From Dryomyza anilis (taxonomy: Eukaryota > Arthropoda > Insecta > Diptera > Dryomyzidae), in contig OX638132.1 of the NCBI GenBank assembly GCA_951804985.1, forward strand, positions 18,705,529 through 18,769,528: DNA of 64,000 nucleotides. The letters are read 5' to 3'. The position numbers were made by a program, and so were the translations under genes. This document shows, piece by piece, positions 47,295 to 61,334 of the stretch. Every line of letters begins with the position of its first letter. Within the stretch, counting starts at the first letter, position 1. A model generated the notes under the pieces. The model was not told the origin of the DNA, searched no databases, and saw only the letters and a program-made list of their open reading frames with translations.

Positions 47295-48126
47295 ATCATC
47301 GATATGATGAATTTATTCATAAATGTTATGAATTTTTCTACCAACTACCAGATACATTAATTGATACCAGCGTACATTAAATGACATATTGATGAATGCA
47401 TTCATTATATGAACTTATTCATACTATTGACCATCGTAGTAAAGAACGAAATATTTAATAAAATAAGTTTGAATCATCATATTGATGAGTATAAACATAA
47501 TATCTATGAATTTTTTTTTGTTTTTATATTGTTGATAATATTTATGAATATAATATTCAATATGATGAATATTGTTGAACTAATATTTTTTTTTTGGAAA
47601 TTGATGGAAATTATTTTTTTACAAATTTATTAAAAATAAAAAAAAAATCCAAAAAAAATGTGTCCGAAAAATATCTTTTTCAAATAAAAAATTGTAAAAA
47701 AATTAAAAAAAAAAAATTAATATAACTTTTTATTAATAAAAGTTGTAATTATAAATAAATATATTACAAAACATTTTACCAATCAAGCATTATATAAGAA
47801 ATAACATATAAGAACTACATAAGAACGGAGAAGTATGGCAAAAAATGAACGAAAAATAAATGTTTTGTTTGAAATTTGGTTTGATGAAGAGTATTCTTTA
47901 ATATGATGTACATATATGTTGTATTTTATGTATTTGTTCGTCAATATGATGAAACGAATTCATGCCTACACTTTTGAGGAACACTTTTCGGACGGTTACA
48001 AAGTGTTCATCATATTTATGATCGCATTCATATCATTGATGTCGTTAGTCATTAATATTATGAATGGTTCTTCAATACAATGAATCATGGAATTCATCAT
48101 TATGATGTAATTTTTTATGCTGTGTA
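47295..48126 (+). mobile_element. TTCATCATATTGATGAA-rich element, left member of an inverted pair
   Basis: Collinear, as reverse complement, with 49744-50735: ATGATGAATTTATTCATAAA, CAACTACCAGAT, TATTGATGAATGCATTCATT and, at the far end, GAATGGTTCTTCAATACAAT. Diverged but continuous over more than 800 bp. Confidence 0.78.
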
Positions 48127-49743
48127 GATTTAGTGAAAAGAAAATTGTGTCGGAGTATATTCGTCTATTAAAAAATTGGTTTCGAAAAAAGATATTGTTG
48201 CAAAAAATTTAGTTTTCAGCAATAATACGGAATACAGGGGTGAATTATTTACAACAACATTTATATATTTATTTTCTATATTTTGTTTAAAAAGTTTTTT
48301 TTTTCTATTTTGGAATTTAGTAACATTTTAATTCATAAAACCCATTTTATATTAATTTTTCGACACTCTACTGCTGCTGCTGCAATCTGAACCTTAAAAA
48401 TGTCAATCTACTAAATTAAGTTATTGCTGTTTGATAAGTAGGGTCAACTTTTGCATTTTATGACCACAAAATGACCGAGCACAGCAGAATCTCTTGACTT
48501 GGAGCAACTGGACTTGCGCAGAAAACGTAAATTTATGCTTATCACCTAAAAATGTCACGAAAACAAGAAAAAACTTAAAACAAAATAGAACAAAACGGTA
48601 ACTTTTTGGTATGGGAACAACATAAAATGCTTTTGCCAACGGCTGTCAAGCACAGCAGTCATAATGAAGTCATTCGCTGTCATTGCTGCACAGAGTTTGC
48701 AATAAGTTTTTTTTTTTTTTGGGATAAATTTAACGAAATGAAACCGTAAAGATTTTTAAAAATAAATTTAGTTTTCTTCAGATTTTTTGTTCAATCAGTA
48801 GAAGAATAAGAATATTTTTCGACATTGTTCACACATTTTCTATGGTGCTCCGTCCTCGACGATACAACAAGAATGAAACTTTGATACTGTATAATGTCAT
48901 GGAAAGCCGCACAACAATTTAAAGTTATTTTAATTGAGGTTTTAAAAGTAATTAGTAAGAGAAAATATTCAAAGTTTCTTTGTATATAAAATCAGTTTTC
49001 ACATAAAAATTCGACTTTGAGTTGTCTTCGTTGTCGTCGAAAAGATTTCTAAGTAGAAGGCAAACGCATGGACGACACGTGCTTCGATTCATTTTTCGCA
49101 AGTTTATTGGATACAATGGTGAATATTATAGATTTCATATGAAATATCAAATAATCGAAATATAATATATGTACAAATTATTAAAATCAATTCCTATCTC
49201 TATTCACTCAAAAATGTATGGAGTAAACTATTTTTGAGGTGATGATATGGGTACTAAAAGATAAAAGATAAATGGGTACCCAAGATAAGAATTTTACAAT
49301 TATTAACAGGATTCGAAAATTTTAGTGACTTCGAGAATACTTTAAACGGTAAATGCGTTTGATTCTTCACGCATTCTCAAGTATGAGTAGGAGTATTCAT
49401 AGGGTATTTTATAGACATTAAACAAACAAAGAATATGTTACTACTTCATAATTTTCTCTGTGGCCTAACATTCATTAGTTTTAAAATACAATTTAAATTA
49501 AAGAAACTCTTCCTCGGCTGTCGAGCGGTAGCAAGAGTTAAAAAACATTACAGAGCGATGCTTCGAAAGGAAGCAATTACTTCGGTGGTATATTGTAAAA
49601 GAAAGCAAAGTATTTATTAAAGCAATTCTTTAAGATTTTAAATACTTTTACTTCTTGCATTTGGAATGCTTCACAAGATTTATATGTTATTCGCTCTTTA
49701 CGCTTTGCAAAAATGCTTTCTATGCTCTTTCGGAGTCACTGAT

Positions 49744-50735
49744 CACAGAAAAAATTACATCATATTGATGAATTTGATTCTGTTCAAACAATGATTCATT
49801 GTATTGAAGAACCATTCATAATATTAATGACTAAAAACATTAATGTTATGAATGCGCTCATATATATGATGAACGCTTCCTAACTGTCGAACAAGTGTTC
49901 ATCAATATGATGAACTGTATGTGTATGTTCATCATATTAATGAACAAATACATAAAACCCAACATATATGTAGATCATATTGAAAAATGCTGTTCATATT
50001 TGAAAATATTTATTTTACGATCATTTTTTGCCATTCTTCTCAGTTCTCAAATGGTTTTCTTGTATGATATTTCTTATTTCTTATCGACATGCGTAAATTA
50101 GTAAAATGTTTTGTAATATTTTTATTTTTAATTACAATTAAAAAAAGTAATATTTATAAAAAATATATTTCAAAAAAATTTTTTTTTTTAAACAATTATT
50201 TTTTGATTTTCTTTTCAAAATATTTTTTTTTTTGAAAATTTTTTTTTTTGATAAATTAGTTTTTTGAAAAACTTTTTTTTAAATAATACTTTTTTTTCGA
50301 AAAAAAAAAATATAAAACGATTTTTTCTAATAACATTTTTTCCAACAACATTTTTTATTATAATGCTTTTTAAAAACATTTTTTCGAATTATTTTTTAAA
50401 AACAATTTTTATTTTTTGAAAAATTTGTAAAAAATTTGTATTCAACAATATTCATTCTATTGAATATTAGATTCATAAATATCATAAACAATTTACAAAA
50501 AAATTCAAATTTAACATAGATGTATGATTATATTCATAAATATATCGATTCAGATTCATTGTATAAAAATTTCGTTATACTATGATGTTCGATAGTTTGA
50601 ATAAGTTCATATATATAATGCATGCATTCATCAATATATCATTTAATGAACGGTGGTAACACTATGATGAATCTGGTAGTTGTCAAAAAAAAATTCACAA
50701 TATTTATGAATAAATTCATCATATTGATGAATTTT
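49744..50735 (-). mobile_element. TTCATCATATTGATGAA-rich element, right member of an inverted pair
   Basis: Inverse of 47295-48126, with the 1.6-kb segment 48127-49743 between them. It carries extra T-rich low-complexity sequence (50160-50460). The frames here are low-complexity by-products. Confidence 0.78.
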
Positions 50736-51671
50736 TTGGTAATCGAATCAGCATATAAAGAGCAAAGAGCTTATTGAATTGACGACTGTATTTTCTAAAG
50801 GGTGTTCATAAATGTTTCTGTATTTACACACATAAAAATAAAGACACCGACACACATCCACCCACAGCGATGTACATCATTGGGTGTTTATCTTCGCTTG
50901 TTTAACTCTTGGCCCGTTGTGTTGCTGTGCAATGGAATTTTACTGCGTGCTGGTTAATAATTTCTTAATTATGGCCAAGATAAACATAACACATAGCACA
51001 GCAGAGCATTTGAAAGTGTGAAAGTTATGCGATTGTGTGTGTGTGATGCATGTAATTATGAGACGATGCCTGGGTGTTGGTCTGTACAGCACAGTAATAA
51101 AATTCCCATTTCAAAGCAATGTATGTCTTGATAAGACTTTAATGCGTTTAGGGTATTGCCGTACTGATTGCAGCAGGATGAGAGGGAGCAGGATGAAAAT
51201 GAGCGACATGAAAAGAATCAGCAGTAGGAGAAACTAAACGTAAAATGAGAGAAGCCGTAGTAATATTAAAGATAAACGTATTCATTTTAAAATATATTGC
51301 ATAGCGGACACTAAATTAGATTTCAATTTTTTTACGGATGCCGTAAAATGGATATCAGATTGATTTTATATTTATAATTATATATAATATATAATTCTTT
51401 TTAAATAAATAATTCTTTTTAATTAATTTATAAAAATATTTAATAACAGTATTTGTGCCACTGTATCCGGCATGAGTAGTTTTTAAGATAAAAATAATTT
51501 TTATTTTAACATAATTTTGATCTTTTGTTATTTTTAACATTCCAAAAAATATAAGAACTAATTTTTTTTCATCATTAGACATTAAAAGGTTTGCACAATG
51601 TTTTGTTCTCGCATAATTTCCGTAGGAGATAATGCGTCGCATGGCAACAAATGTCTATTTTTTGATGTTGA

Positions 51672-51742
51672 CAGTCGCTGGATTCGAACCCGGCACGTTT
51701 CGACTCGTAGTCCAACGCACTAAACAATCGAGTCACCGACGC
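51672..51742 (-). tRNA. tRNA-like sequence, possibly a pseudogene or SINE head
   Basis: The minus strand reads GTCGGTGACTCGATTGTTTA as acceptor and D-arm region, the anticodon-loop-like CTACGAG, and the T-arm GGGTTCGAATCC, closing with CAGCGAC. The acceptor stem pairs at 6 of 7 positions. The loop would read ACG (Arg) if functional. The D-loop is odd, and the similarity to the SINE heads suggests a pseudogene or the head of a short SINE. Confidence 0.45.
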
Positions 51743-52109
51743 AGCATATGCCAAATATAGACATAATCCAAACTTAAAAAAAAAGACATTTTATTTTTCA
51801 AAAGTAATTTATTTTAATGTATTTCGATTTATCATTCATTTAAATCATTCAAATTTATTTTATTTCATTACTTTTATTATTTAATTTATTTAATTATTTA
51901 TTTAATTATGTTTTTTTCCTTGTAGCAATATATTAATTTATGTATATATCGCCCTTAATTGTGCTGGCTGTCTAAACATGTTTCACACGTTTTATGATAT
52001 TTTTAATGACATTTATTATGCAGAAACTAATTTTTGAAATATGGCTGCGAGTGTTATTGACACCTTTTACAAATTAAAGCTTGGTGTTTGTGTAAGCAAA
52101 TTAAACTCA

Positions 52110-52760
52110 AAATTGAACAACGAAAATATAAAACTAAAATATCAACTAAAATTCAAACTAAAAATAAAATTAATATTTAAACTTAAATTAAAACTAAATA
52201 TAAAATTTAAACAAACATTTTAACTAAAAATTTAAATGAAATTTAAACTAAAGTTTAAAAATAGCTACGTTCCCGAGGCTTTTGAACCAAATTCGAAGAT
52301 CATTTTCATATACAAAAGAAACACAAACAATTAGAACCTGGTTCGTTTTTGGTTCAATTACTGATCTGGTACTGTACGTATAAAAAGTAAATTTCTTTGT
52401 GTAGTGTAAATTTAAGTAAATTTAAGCTGAAAGCCAATTTTAAAGTTTAGTTTCAATTTCAGTTTAAACTGTAGCTAAAACGTTAGTTTAACTTTAGTTT
52501 ATTCTGTAGATTAAACTTTAATTTAAATTGTAGTTTAAAACTTAGTTTAAAATGTAGTTAAAACATTATTGGGATGCTATTGTGAATAGCACTTATTTAA
52601 GAAGAACAATTTGTGTTAAAAACGAAGTGCAGAAGAAAACAGTGCTGCCATATTTATGAAAATAGAAACAGTTGCGTACCCGTGAAACAAATCTGGTAGT
52701 TATTATGTCTTAACATAAACATTAAACCAAAGTTTAAACTCAAGTTTAAACTTTAGTGTT
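52110..52760. repeat. Degenerate flank of the AAACTAAAGTTT minisatellite
   Basis: Scattered AAACTAAA and TTTAGTTT units (52110-52260, 52430-52570, 52720-52760) separated by unique-looking sequence (52270-52420, 52575-52700). Confidence 0.75.
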
Positions 52761-53570
52761 TAAAATAAAGTTTAAAATAAACTTTAAACTAAAGTTTCAA
52801 CTAAAGTTTAAACTAAAGTTTAAAGTAAAGTTTAAACTAAAGTTTAAACTAAAGTTTAAACTAATGTTTAAACTAAAGTTTAAACTAAAGTTTAAACTAA
52901 AGTTTAAACTAAAGTTTAAACTAAAGTTTAAACTTAAGTTTAAACTAAAGTTTAAACTAAAGTTCAAACTAAAGTTTAAACTACAGTTAAAACTAAAGTT
53001 TAAACTACAGTTTAAACTACAGTTTAAACTACAGTTTAAACTAAAGTTTAAACTAAAGTTTAAACTAAAGTTTAAACTTAAGTTTAAACTAAAGTTTAAA
53101 CTAAAGTTCAAACTAAAGTTTAAACTACAGTTAAAACTAAAGTTTAAACTACAGTTTAAACTACAGTTTAAACTAAAGTTTAAACTAAAGTTTAAACTAC
53201 AGTTTAAACTAAAGTTTAAACTACAGTGTAAACTAAAGTTTAAACTAAAGTTTAAACTACAGTTTAAACTAAAGTTTAAACTACAGTTTAAACTAATGTT
53301 TAAACTACAGTTTAAACTACAGTTTAAACTAAAGTTTAAACTACAGTTTAAACTAAAGTTTAAACTACAGTTTAAACTACAGTTAATAGTAAAGTTAAAA
53401 CTAAAATTTAAAGTACAGTTTAAGCTAATGATTAAACTAAGGATTAAACGAAACTTTAAATTAAAGTTTAAATTACGTTTTAAACTACAGTGTAAACGAA
53501 AGTTTAAAATACAGTTTAAACTAAAGTTTAAAATACAGTTTAAACTTTGGTTTAAAATACAGTAAAATAA
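52760..53570. repeat. 12-bp minisatellite (AAACTAAAGTTT)n
   Basis: About 65 near-perfect units with variants AAACTACAGTTT and AAACTTAAGTTT. Because the unit is a multiple of three without stops, both strands stay open: Lys-Phe-Lys-Leu repeats on the plus strand (269 codons) and Asn-Phe-Ser-Leu on the minus strand. I regard neither as a gene. Confidence 0.96.
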
Positions 53571-54110
53571 TAATACTAAAGTTAAAACTTAAATTTAAAC
53601 TATAGATTAAACTAAAGATTTAACTTAAGTTTATACTAAAGTTAAAACTAGAATTTAAACTACAGTTTAAATTAAACATTAAACTAAAGATTAAACTAAA
53701 AATTAAACTAAAGATTAAACAAAAGATTAAACTAAAGTTTAACTTAAAGTTTAAATTAAAGTTTAATATGAAGTTTAAATTACGTTCTAAATTACGTTTT
53801 AAACTACAGTTTAAAATAAAGTTTAAAATACTATTTCAAATAATGTTTGAACTAGACTTTAAAATAATGTTTTAACTACATTTTAAACAAAGTTTTAAAC
53901 TACAATTTAAATTAAAGTTTAATTTACAGAATAAACTAAAGTTAAACTAAAGTTTTAACTGCAGTTTAAACTGAAATTGAAACTAAAATTTAAAATTGGC
54001 TTTCAACTAAAGTTTACTTAAATTTAAACTTAGGTTTAACAGAATAAATATTAAACTAAATCAATCCAAAATGTAAATTGAATTTTAAACCAATATTTAA
54101 ATATTTATAT
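53571..54110. repeat. Degenerate right flank of the AAACTAAAGTTT minisatellite
   Basis: The same unit with increasing divergence (AAACTAAAGATT, AAATTAAAGTTT) fading out near 54110. Confidence 0.85.
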
Positions 54111-55317
54111 TTCAGTTGCTTTATACTACTGTTGCATCCAAGCAAACTTAATTAGAAGCAGGATATTAAATTACTTGTTGCTGTTGCCAGTCAGATGCAC
54201 ACACTCAACAACAGCAACAGCAAAACTAACATTAGAAACAAACGAAAAACAAATAGTGAACTTGAGCACACAAACGAAAATACGCACTCACAAACAGACT
54301 CAAACTCAATGCTATTTTGAGAACGTGTTGTGTTCTGCCAGCTCAACAACACTCGTTTTAACATGATGATATTCAATGAAATTGCAAAGAATATTAATAC
54401 AAATAACCACACTGCTAACTATTTAGATCAAGCAGCTATTCCATTGTTATACGCTATGATCAATTGAAATTCTACGAAAGTTTGTAAGAAATTTGTTTGA
54501 TTTTAGAAATCAAGCACACTAAGCCAAAACTAATTTTCGGTATTTGTTTGCAGTATTGTTGTTGAAGTATTATTTGTTGAAATTTAGTTGGACATGATTT
54601 TAAAAATAGATTTAAACTTTCTGTTGATGCAAGTGTATTGCACATGACGTATGAGTTACATTTCCTGCATTACAAATTCGTGTATTGTGTTGAGTTAGTA
54701 AATTTAAAATTCATATTATATATTTTGTTATTATAGACTGTGCTTTTGGCTTTAATTAAAACTATTGCTAATAATTTGAAAATTTTGTGTTATTTTTAAA
54801 CAGTTTAGTTTCAAATATTGCAAAAGATTATCGGAATATTAGCATTTATGCATATACTGTAATTAGTCTGGGCAATTTGAAGATAAATTGCATTTGTTGT
54901 GTAAGGGACACCATTTTTTATTCCAAATAGTAGCTGAAAAGTACCAATAAATTCGATAGCAAAACATTACGTATTAGAAAAGAAGAAATCGTTATAGATA
55001 ATAGAAAAATATACGTAATAGAAAAAAAAAGATCACGAGTTATAAGAATTAATGTATGAGATGTCAATAGGAACACTTTTATCACGTTTTGTTGAGTAGT
55101 ACATTACATGATTTTAAATAATAGTTGTATACATTTGTAATTGTTTTATTAGCTTTACAACCAAACTATAATGGAGGTTCTAGTATTTCTCATTTAAGAA
55201 TTATTTTAAAATGAACAATTATACAAAAGTGATTTTTGGCAGATTGTTTTGTAACCTAGAACCGCTGTAAATTTATAATAGTAGTCGGAAAAAATGCGCA
55301 ATGTAAGTAACCATTTT

Positions 55318-55884
55318 ATGGCAACTTTAGTGATACCCACACAATTGCCATTAAAGTGTTTGTTCTAAGTCATGCAAAATATACTTATTTGCCACCCAAT
55401 TGCCAGTCAAAAAGCCCCAGGGTGAGGCTTATTTGCCACAAATTTGGATCCATTAAAGTGTCGTTTCACCTATTTTGAAATTAAGCTGTAAATTTAAATA
55501 TGGAACATGTATTTATTAAGTTCTTCATTACATATTTGCCACATATATGGCACATAATTCATTTCATAATTTGCCACAATTTTGCCACGTAATAGCAACA
55601 AAGTTAACTTCGCCCATTACTCCGTTCCAATACCAGAATGTACGACTTATATATCACAGCATTGTGACGTATTAATGCATATGTTCCACACTTGTTCCTA
55701 GCCACCGCTTTGGAACTACATTTATGTTCCATTATCAGAATGTATGACTTATTATTGCGTATGTTCCATACATGTTCTCAGGGACCAAACGATATCAGTT
55801 TGCAACACTGGTGTCAGAGATAACTAAAAAGCTACACATATGACACAAACGTTTGTGGTGCTTGTCGAGCAGTGGTTACTTGGG
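55318..55884 (+). repeat. TTGCCAC-rich dispersed repeat, copy 2
   Basis: The compact partner of 8540-9412 in the same orientation, starting TGGCAACTTTAGTG and ending TTTGTGGTGCTTGTCGAGCA. Many TGCCAC/GTGGCA words occur throughout. Its class is unknown. Confidence 0.75.
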
Positions 55885-57699
55885 CTAGACACCCTATATC
55901 AGTGCCACAATTTTAAGAGAAATCGAAAGGGTTGAGTTCCAAATCCAGATCGATTTGGTGTGGAATGGATTTGTATACGGCATGCGCGAACAAACATTAA
56001 ATATTATAATATAAAAGATATTTAAAAGCAATTTAATTAATAAAATAATTTCTATCAAACAGTTAAATTTTACCGCATATTGCAAAAACTTAAAAATCGA
56101 AATAAAAAATGTTCCACCATTCAAAAAATTGTTGCAATAATTTTTGACTTTTAAATTTTCAAATGTTTGCATGTTTAAACGTGTTTGGCAGTCTGTCGCC
56201 TGATATTTAAATTTTTCTCATGCAAATCATGCAGCCCGTTGCTGCGGGCGCTATTAAAAAAGAAAAAAAAAATACTTTTCAAGTAGCAACACATGTCACG
56301 CCAACACATCACGCGTGTTTCTTTGTGCAACTGTTTTTTTTTTAAAGCAAAACAGTTATAATTAACTTGATTTAAGGCGAAATATATATGCGGCACTCGA
56401 CACAGCGCCAAGTTGCAGCAATGCGACGCAGCCTAGAGCACGCGCGTCATTAGTCGTGAGGTTGATGGCGTGGGTAGGCGTGGTAGGTTTTAGGTTAGTA
56501 GGTAGTAGGTCGTAGGTAGTAGAGCATGGTCACCATTAGAGTCTGCTATTTGAATATTTGAAGCGATGTTTGTGGTGCACTTTGCACTTTATTATAGTGT
56601 CTGTGTTTTAATAAATTTAGAGTGTTCACATACATTGCAACTCTTAATGTGGCAAATGCTACTAATTAGTGGACAAATAAGTTGCTGCAATGATTTAACT
56701 AATTAATGACTAGCTAGTGTTTTAGTTTTTATTATTTGCACTTAACATATGGCATGGTTGACACTTGACGTATGAGTGACATTTTTAGTGAAAGTTTTAA
56801 ATGGCTGGCTATACGAATCAAGTGTGCTTCATCGTTGCATTAAATACTAGAAATTGCATTTATGTATATGATGTATAAATAGATTTTTTTGTGATAGGTT
56901 TTTAAATAGAATAAAAAAAAAAAAAAATTAAAAAAAATTGTTTTTATTACACTTATAGAAAAATCGTTGAAAGTTAATACTGAAAATGCCAACAGTTGTA
57001 TCAAATTGGTTTTAGTTTTTGCGATATAACCGATTTTTCATTTTATCGTTTTTTGTCCATCTTATACTTTTAAAACTCAAACAAAGGAAAAAAATTATAT
57101 TATTTTTTTCGATATTAGATGTAGAAACCTTGTACTCCAATACATTAATTTGATTTTATGCGTCAAAAAATTTATTTTGCGAGATAAAAGCAAAAAAAGC
57201 GAATTTTTGTGCTATTTTCATTTTTTTTTAAATTTTTAAATTAAATATGGACAAAAAGGAATCATAATACATAAACCGAAATAGAAAACGTATCTTGTAA
57301 AACATTTTGTTTTAAAAACTTAAAACCGAAACCGTAAACAAGAATAAAAACTGAAATCGATCCGATTAATTGTTTAGGTTTCAAACGCTGTTTTTTATTA
57401 AAAAAAAATCAACAATTGCCGCTGAAAAGTTTTGAACTTGAAAAACTTTTATGTCGCACTTCATTTTTTTTAAAAACATTTAATGACAAACACAGATACG
57501 AAAACGGTATCATGCTAAAAAAGTAAATAAAAACAATTTGAACAACAAACACTGTTAAAATTATTAATATCATCAACATCAATATCAGCCGACACACAGT
57601 GGTGCAGAAATTTCTTTCATCTTACAAAAACTATGTATTTTTTGATATAGTAAATATACGATAGAAAATATATCGAATATTTAAAAATAATGTTAAGAC

Positions 57700-59065
57700 T
57701 AGAGCTGTGAGATTAATCGATTAATCAAATTATTTGATTAATCACTTTCTGATTAATTGATTAATCAATTTCTGATTATTTGACTAATCAATATTTTTGA
57801 TTAATCAAAATATTAATTAATCAATTAATCAGTATTCTGAATTATCAAAATTGTTATTAATTGACTAATCAGTATTTTCATTCTAATTAATTGATAAATC
57901 AACATTTTGATTAATCAAGATTTACTTAATTACTGAGTCTAGAAATATTCGATAATCATTATTCATTGATCTTTAATCAAGTAAGCAAGCGAAAATGTTA
58001 TTCAAGAATTAATTGTTTAATCAAATTTTTTGATTAATCAATATTTGATTCACTCATTTATTGATTAAACAAGAAAGATTATTAAGAGTGCATTAATTAA
58101 TCGATTAACCAAAATACTAAATAACGAAAAGTCGTATTAATTGATAAATCTATTTTTGATTAATCAACATATTTCATTACTTAACCACTGAGTCTCCAAA
58201 TATCCGAAAATCATTATTCATTAATTTTTAAACAAGTAAGCATGCGAAAAAATGATTCAAGAATTCATTTTTTAATCAAACTTTTTGATTAATCAATTTT
58301 TGATTCACTAATTAATTGAATAAACAAGAAAGATTATTAAGAGAACATTAATTAATCGATTAAACAGAATACAAAATAACGAAAATTGGAATTAATTGAT
58401 AAATTAACATTTTGATTAATCAAAATTTTTTATTACTTAACCACTGAGTCTCAAAACATTCGAAAATCATTATTCATTAATCTTTAATCAAGTAAGCAAG
58501 CGAAATTTTTATTCAAGAATTAATTGTTTAATCAAACTTTTTGATTAATCAATATTTGATTCACTTATTTATTGACTAAACAAGAAAGATTATTAAGAAA
58601 GCATTAATTAATCGATTAACCAGAATACTAAATAACGAAAAGTCGTATTAATTGATAAATATATTTTTGATTAATCAACATTTTTCATTACTTAACCACT
58701 GAGTCTCGAAATATTCGAAAATCATTATTCATTAATTTTTGAACAAGTAAGCATGCGAAAATATGATTCCAGAATTAATCGTTAAATCAAACTATTTGAT
58801 TAATCAATTTGTGATTCACTTATTAATTGCTTAACAAGAAACATAATCAAGAGAACAGTGATTAATCGATTAAATATAATTCTAAATAATCAAAATTGGA
58901 ATTAAATCAGCATTTTGATTAATCAAAATTTTGTATTACTAAACCATTGAGTTATGTTAATTTGGTTCTTTTTATTTATAAATTATTAAAATGCTGCTTA
59001 AATAAAATCTTGCTTTACACACAATCTGTTCAATTTTGATTAATCAAAATATTAATTTATTACTC
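57700..59065. repeat. 255-bp tandem satellite rich in TTGATTAATCAA palindromes
   Basis: The marker ACTGAGTCT occurs at 57932, 58187, 58443 and 58698 (255, 256 and 255 bp apart), with a diverged one near 58946. Each unit carries several TTAATTAATCGATTAA or TTTTTGATTAATCAA palindromes. The left flank (57710-57930) is a denser, irregular run of the same words. Confidence 0.93.
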
Positions 59066-60539
59066 GCACAGCTCGATATTCACTTTAACAAACCAGTTAA
59101 AGTTTTGACCACTTTTGCACCACTGTGCGACATTTCCTCCGTCAACTTTTGTCAAGTTTTTCTTTCGTGTTTTGGCAGCTTTTGATACTTTTCACAGCCA
59201 GTTTTGCATGACACGAAAGAATTATTTGTAAGTGAAAGTTAACTTTAGTTAGGTTATGTGTTTGTGTGTGTGTTTCTGTTTGTCTCTGTACATATCACTG
59301 ACAGTGTTGCCAACAGTGGCTGTGACTGATATTTTTAGCATTTATGCGTGTTGCCTAAAAATTAACAATGTTCAAGATACATAACTGGGTGTGGGTGGAA
59401 TATCTTTGTGTTGGCGATAATTTATGCGAGACATGTTGTTTCTGCTCTGCGTGTGTGTGTGTGTGACATACATGCGCACGTTCTGCATAAATTAAAAATA
59501 AAATTTTGCAGTATATTTTGCAAATATTGTGAATTATGTCGAAAGCATTATTTTCTTTTTAGATTAATTATTTACAAAATGACAAAGCGATTTATGCGCA
59601 TAAAAGCAGCAAATATATAAATTTCAAATTAAGTGCAACAAAAAGACTTTAAGATTATTAAACACTTAAATGTTCTAAGGCACTTAATAAAGCAAATTAA
59701 AGATTTTTTGTAATAAATAAATAGAAACTCAAAATGTATATAAAAAAAAATGGAAAAACAGAATGTGAAAATACTATGTTTTATAAAACAGGAAAATAAA
59801 AATAAATTATAAAAGCTTGAATAATGTAAATATATGATAATTATTAAAAATTTAACAAAACTGATAAAAATTAAAAAAAAAATTATGAAAATTCGTAAAA
59901 ATTACAAAAAAAAAAAATTAAAAAATAAAGCAGAAAAATATTAAATTATTAAAAATTAAAAACTTTAAAAACAAAATAATGTAAAAAAAAAACAGATTAT
60001 GTCAGAAAACATAAAAATATATTTTAAAAGATAAAGTAAAAGTTCATTTATCAATCTTAATATAACATATAAAAATAACGAAAAATTATTTAAACTGATA
60101 AAAGATAAGCCACATTTGATAAGACAACGAACGCATTGCGTATGAGCAACATTTTATTTAACGCATGTGCGTGCCGATGTCCTTTGAAGTCTCCGCAACG
60201 AACATCATGTTGGTCACGCGTTTCACGCATACAACTTTTGACTACAAAACAGCACAAATTGACGCATAAACATAAAGCACACATAAAAAATAAATACACC
60301 AAAAATAAAACCTATTAAATGCGGAAATCAACGAAAACATCAAACGATGAAAAAACAAAAGTTTTGGTGTGCGTTACGTCGCGTGTATGCGTGACTTCAC
60401 GCATATTAACATAAATTTTCATTATTTAAAGACAGAGCTGCATTAGAGACCAACAGCTGGAAGGCTTTTGAAAGCAACGTAGTATCTGTCTGTATTCATT
60501 AAACAGACAAAAGGCAGAACGTTAAATAAGAGTAGCAGA

Positions 60540-60880
60540 TATGAATGGAAAAACAGCAATTAATGGAAAGACAGAAATGAAAAAGAATTAAAAATGAAAA
60601 ACTAAAAAACAGAAGTCTATTGAAAAATAGAAATGCAATAAGAAACAGAAAAGAAGGGAAAACAGAAATTAATGGAAAGACAGAAATGAAAAAAGAATTT
60701 AACATGCAAAACTGAAAAATTTCTATTAAAAATAGAAATGCATTAAGAAACCAAAAAGAAGGGAAAACACCAATTAATGGAAAGACAGAAATGAAAAAGA
60801 ATTAAAAATGCAAAACTGAAAAACAGAAGTCTTTTGAAAAATAGAAATGCATTTAGAAACAGAAAAGAAGGGGAAAAATA
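60540..60880. repeat. Tandem repeat of about 107 bp, three copies
   Basis: CAATTAATGGAAAGACAGAA or a close variant begins near 60558, 60666 and 60771, each followed by AATGAAAAAGAATTAAAAAT and ATAGAAATGCA. Confidence 0.88.
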
Positions 60881-61334
60881 AATTAGAAATAAGATAAAAA
60901 TGAACGAAACTTAAGCTAAAAAAAGAAACAAATAAAATACATTTTTAATATTTTTAAATCTTCTTAAAAAGTGTTAAAATTACAAAACATAAGCAACTCT
61001 GCAGTCAATTGGCATACAGTATAAAAGCGTTAACGTAATTTGTCCGCTGCTGCCAAGGAAACAAAATGACAAAAACATATTTTTTGCAAAGCAACAACAG
61101 ACTACCTGCTGCATGTTGCTCATTAAATTATTTGATTTTGATATAATTTTAATGAAAATTTAAGAAGATATATAATTTCAGAAGATAATAACAGGGTCCC
61201 GTGCTTCGCTTGGAACTTTTATTTTTCGAATATAAAGAATATCTACCATAACAAATTTTTCAAAGACAATTATTTCCCGAGAGATTTTTATCAGATAGAA
61301 TTCTTTCCCCCGACAATTCTTTTCCGGATAGGGA

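Noticed and set aside
46793..47344. 183-codon minus-strand frame rich in Phe and Ile
   Set aside because: AT-rich, crosses the border between the foldback at 46525-46995 and unique sequence, and has no domain.
52756..53565. 269-codon plus-strand Lys/Phe/Leu frame
   Set aside because: A pure by-product of a 12-bp repeat without stop codons; the opposite strand is open too.
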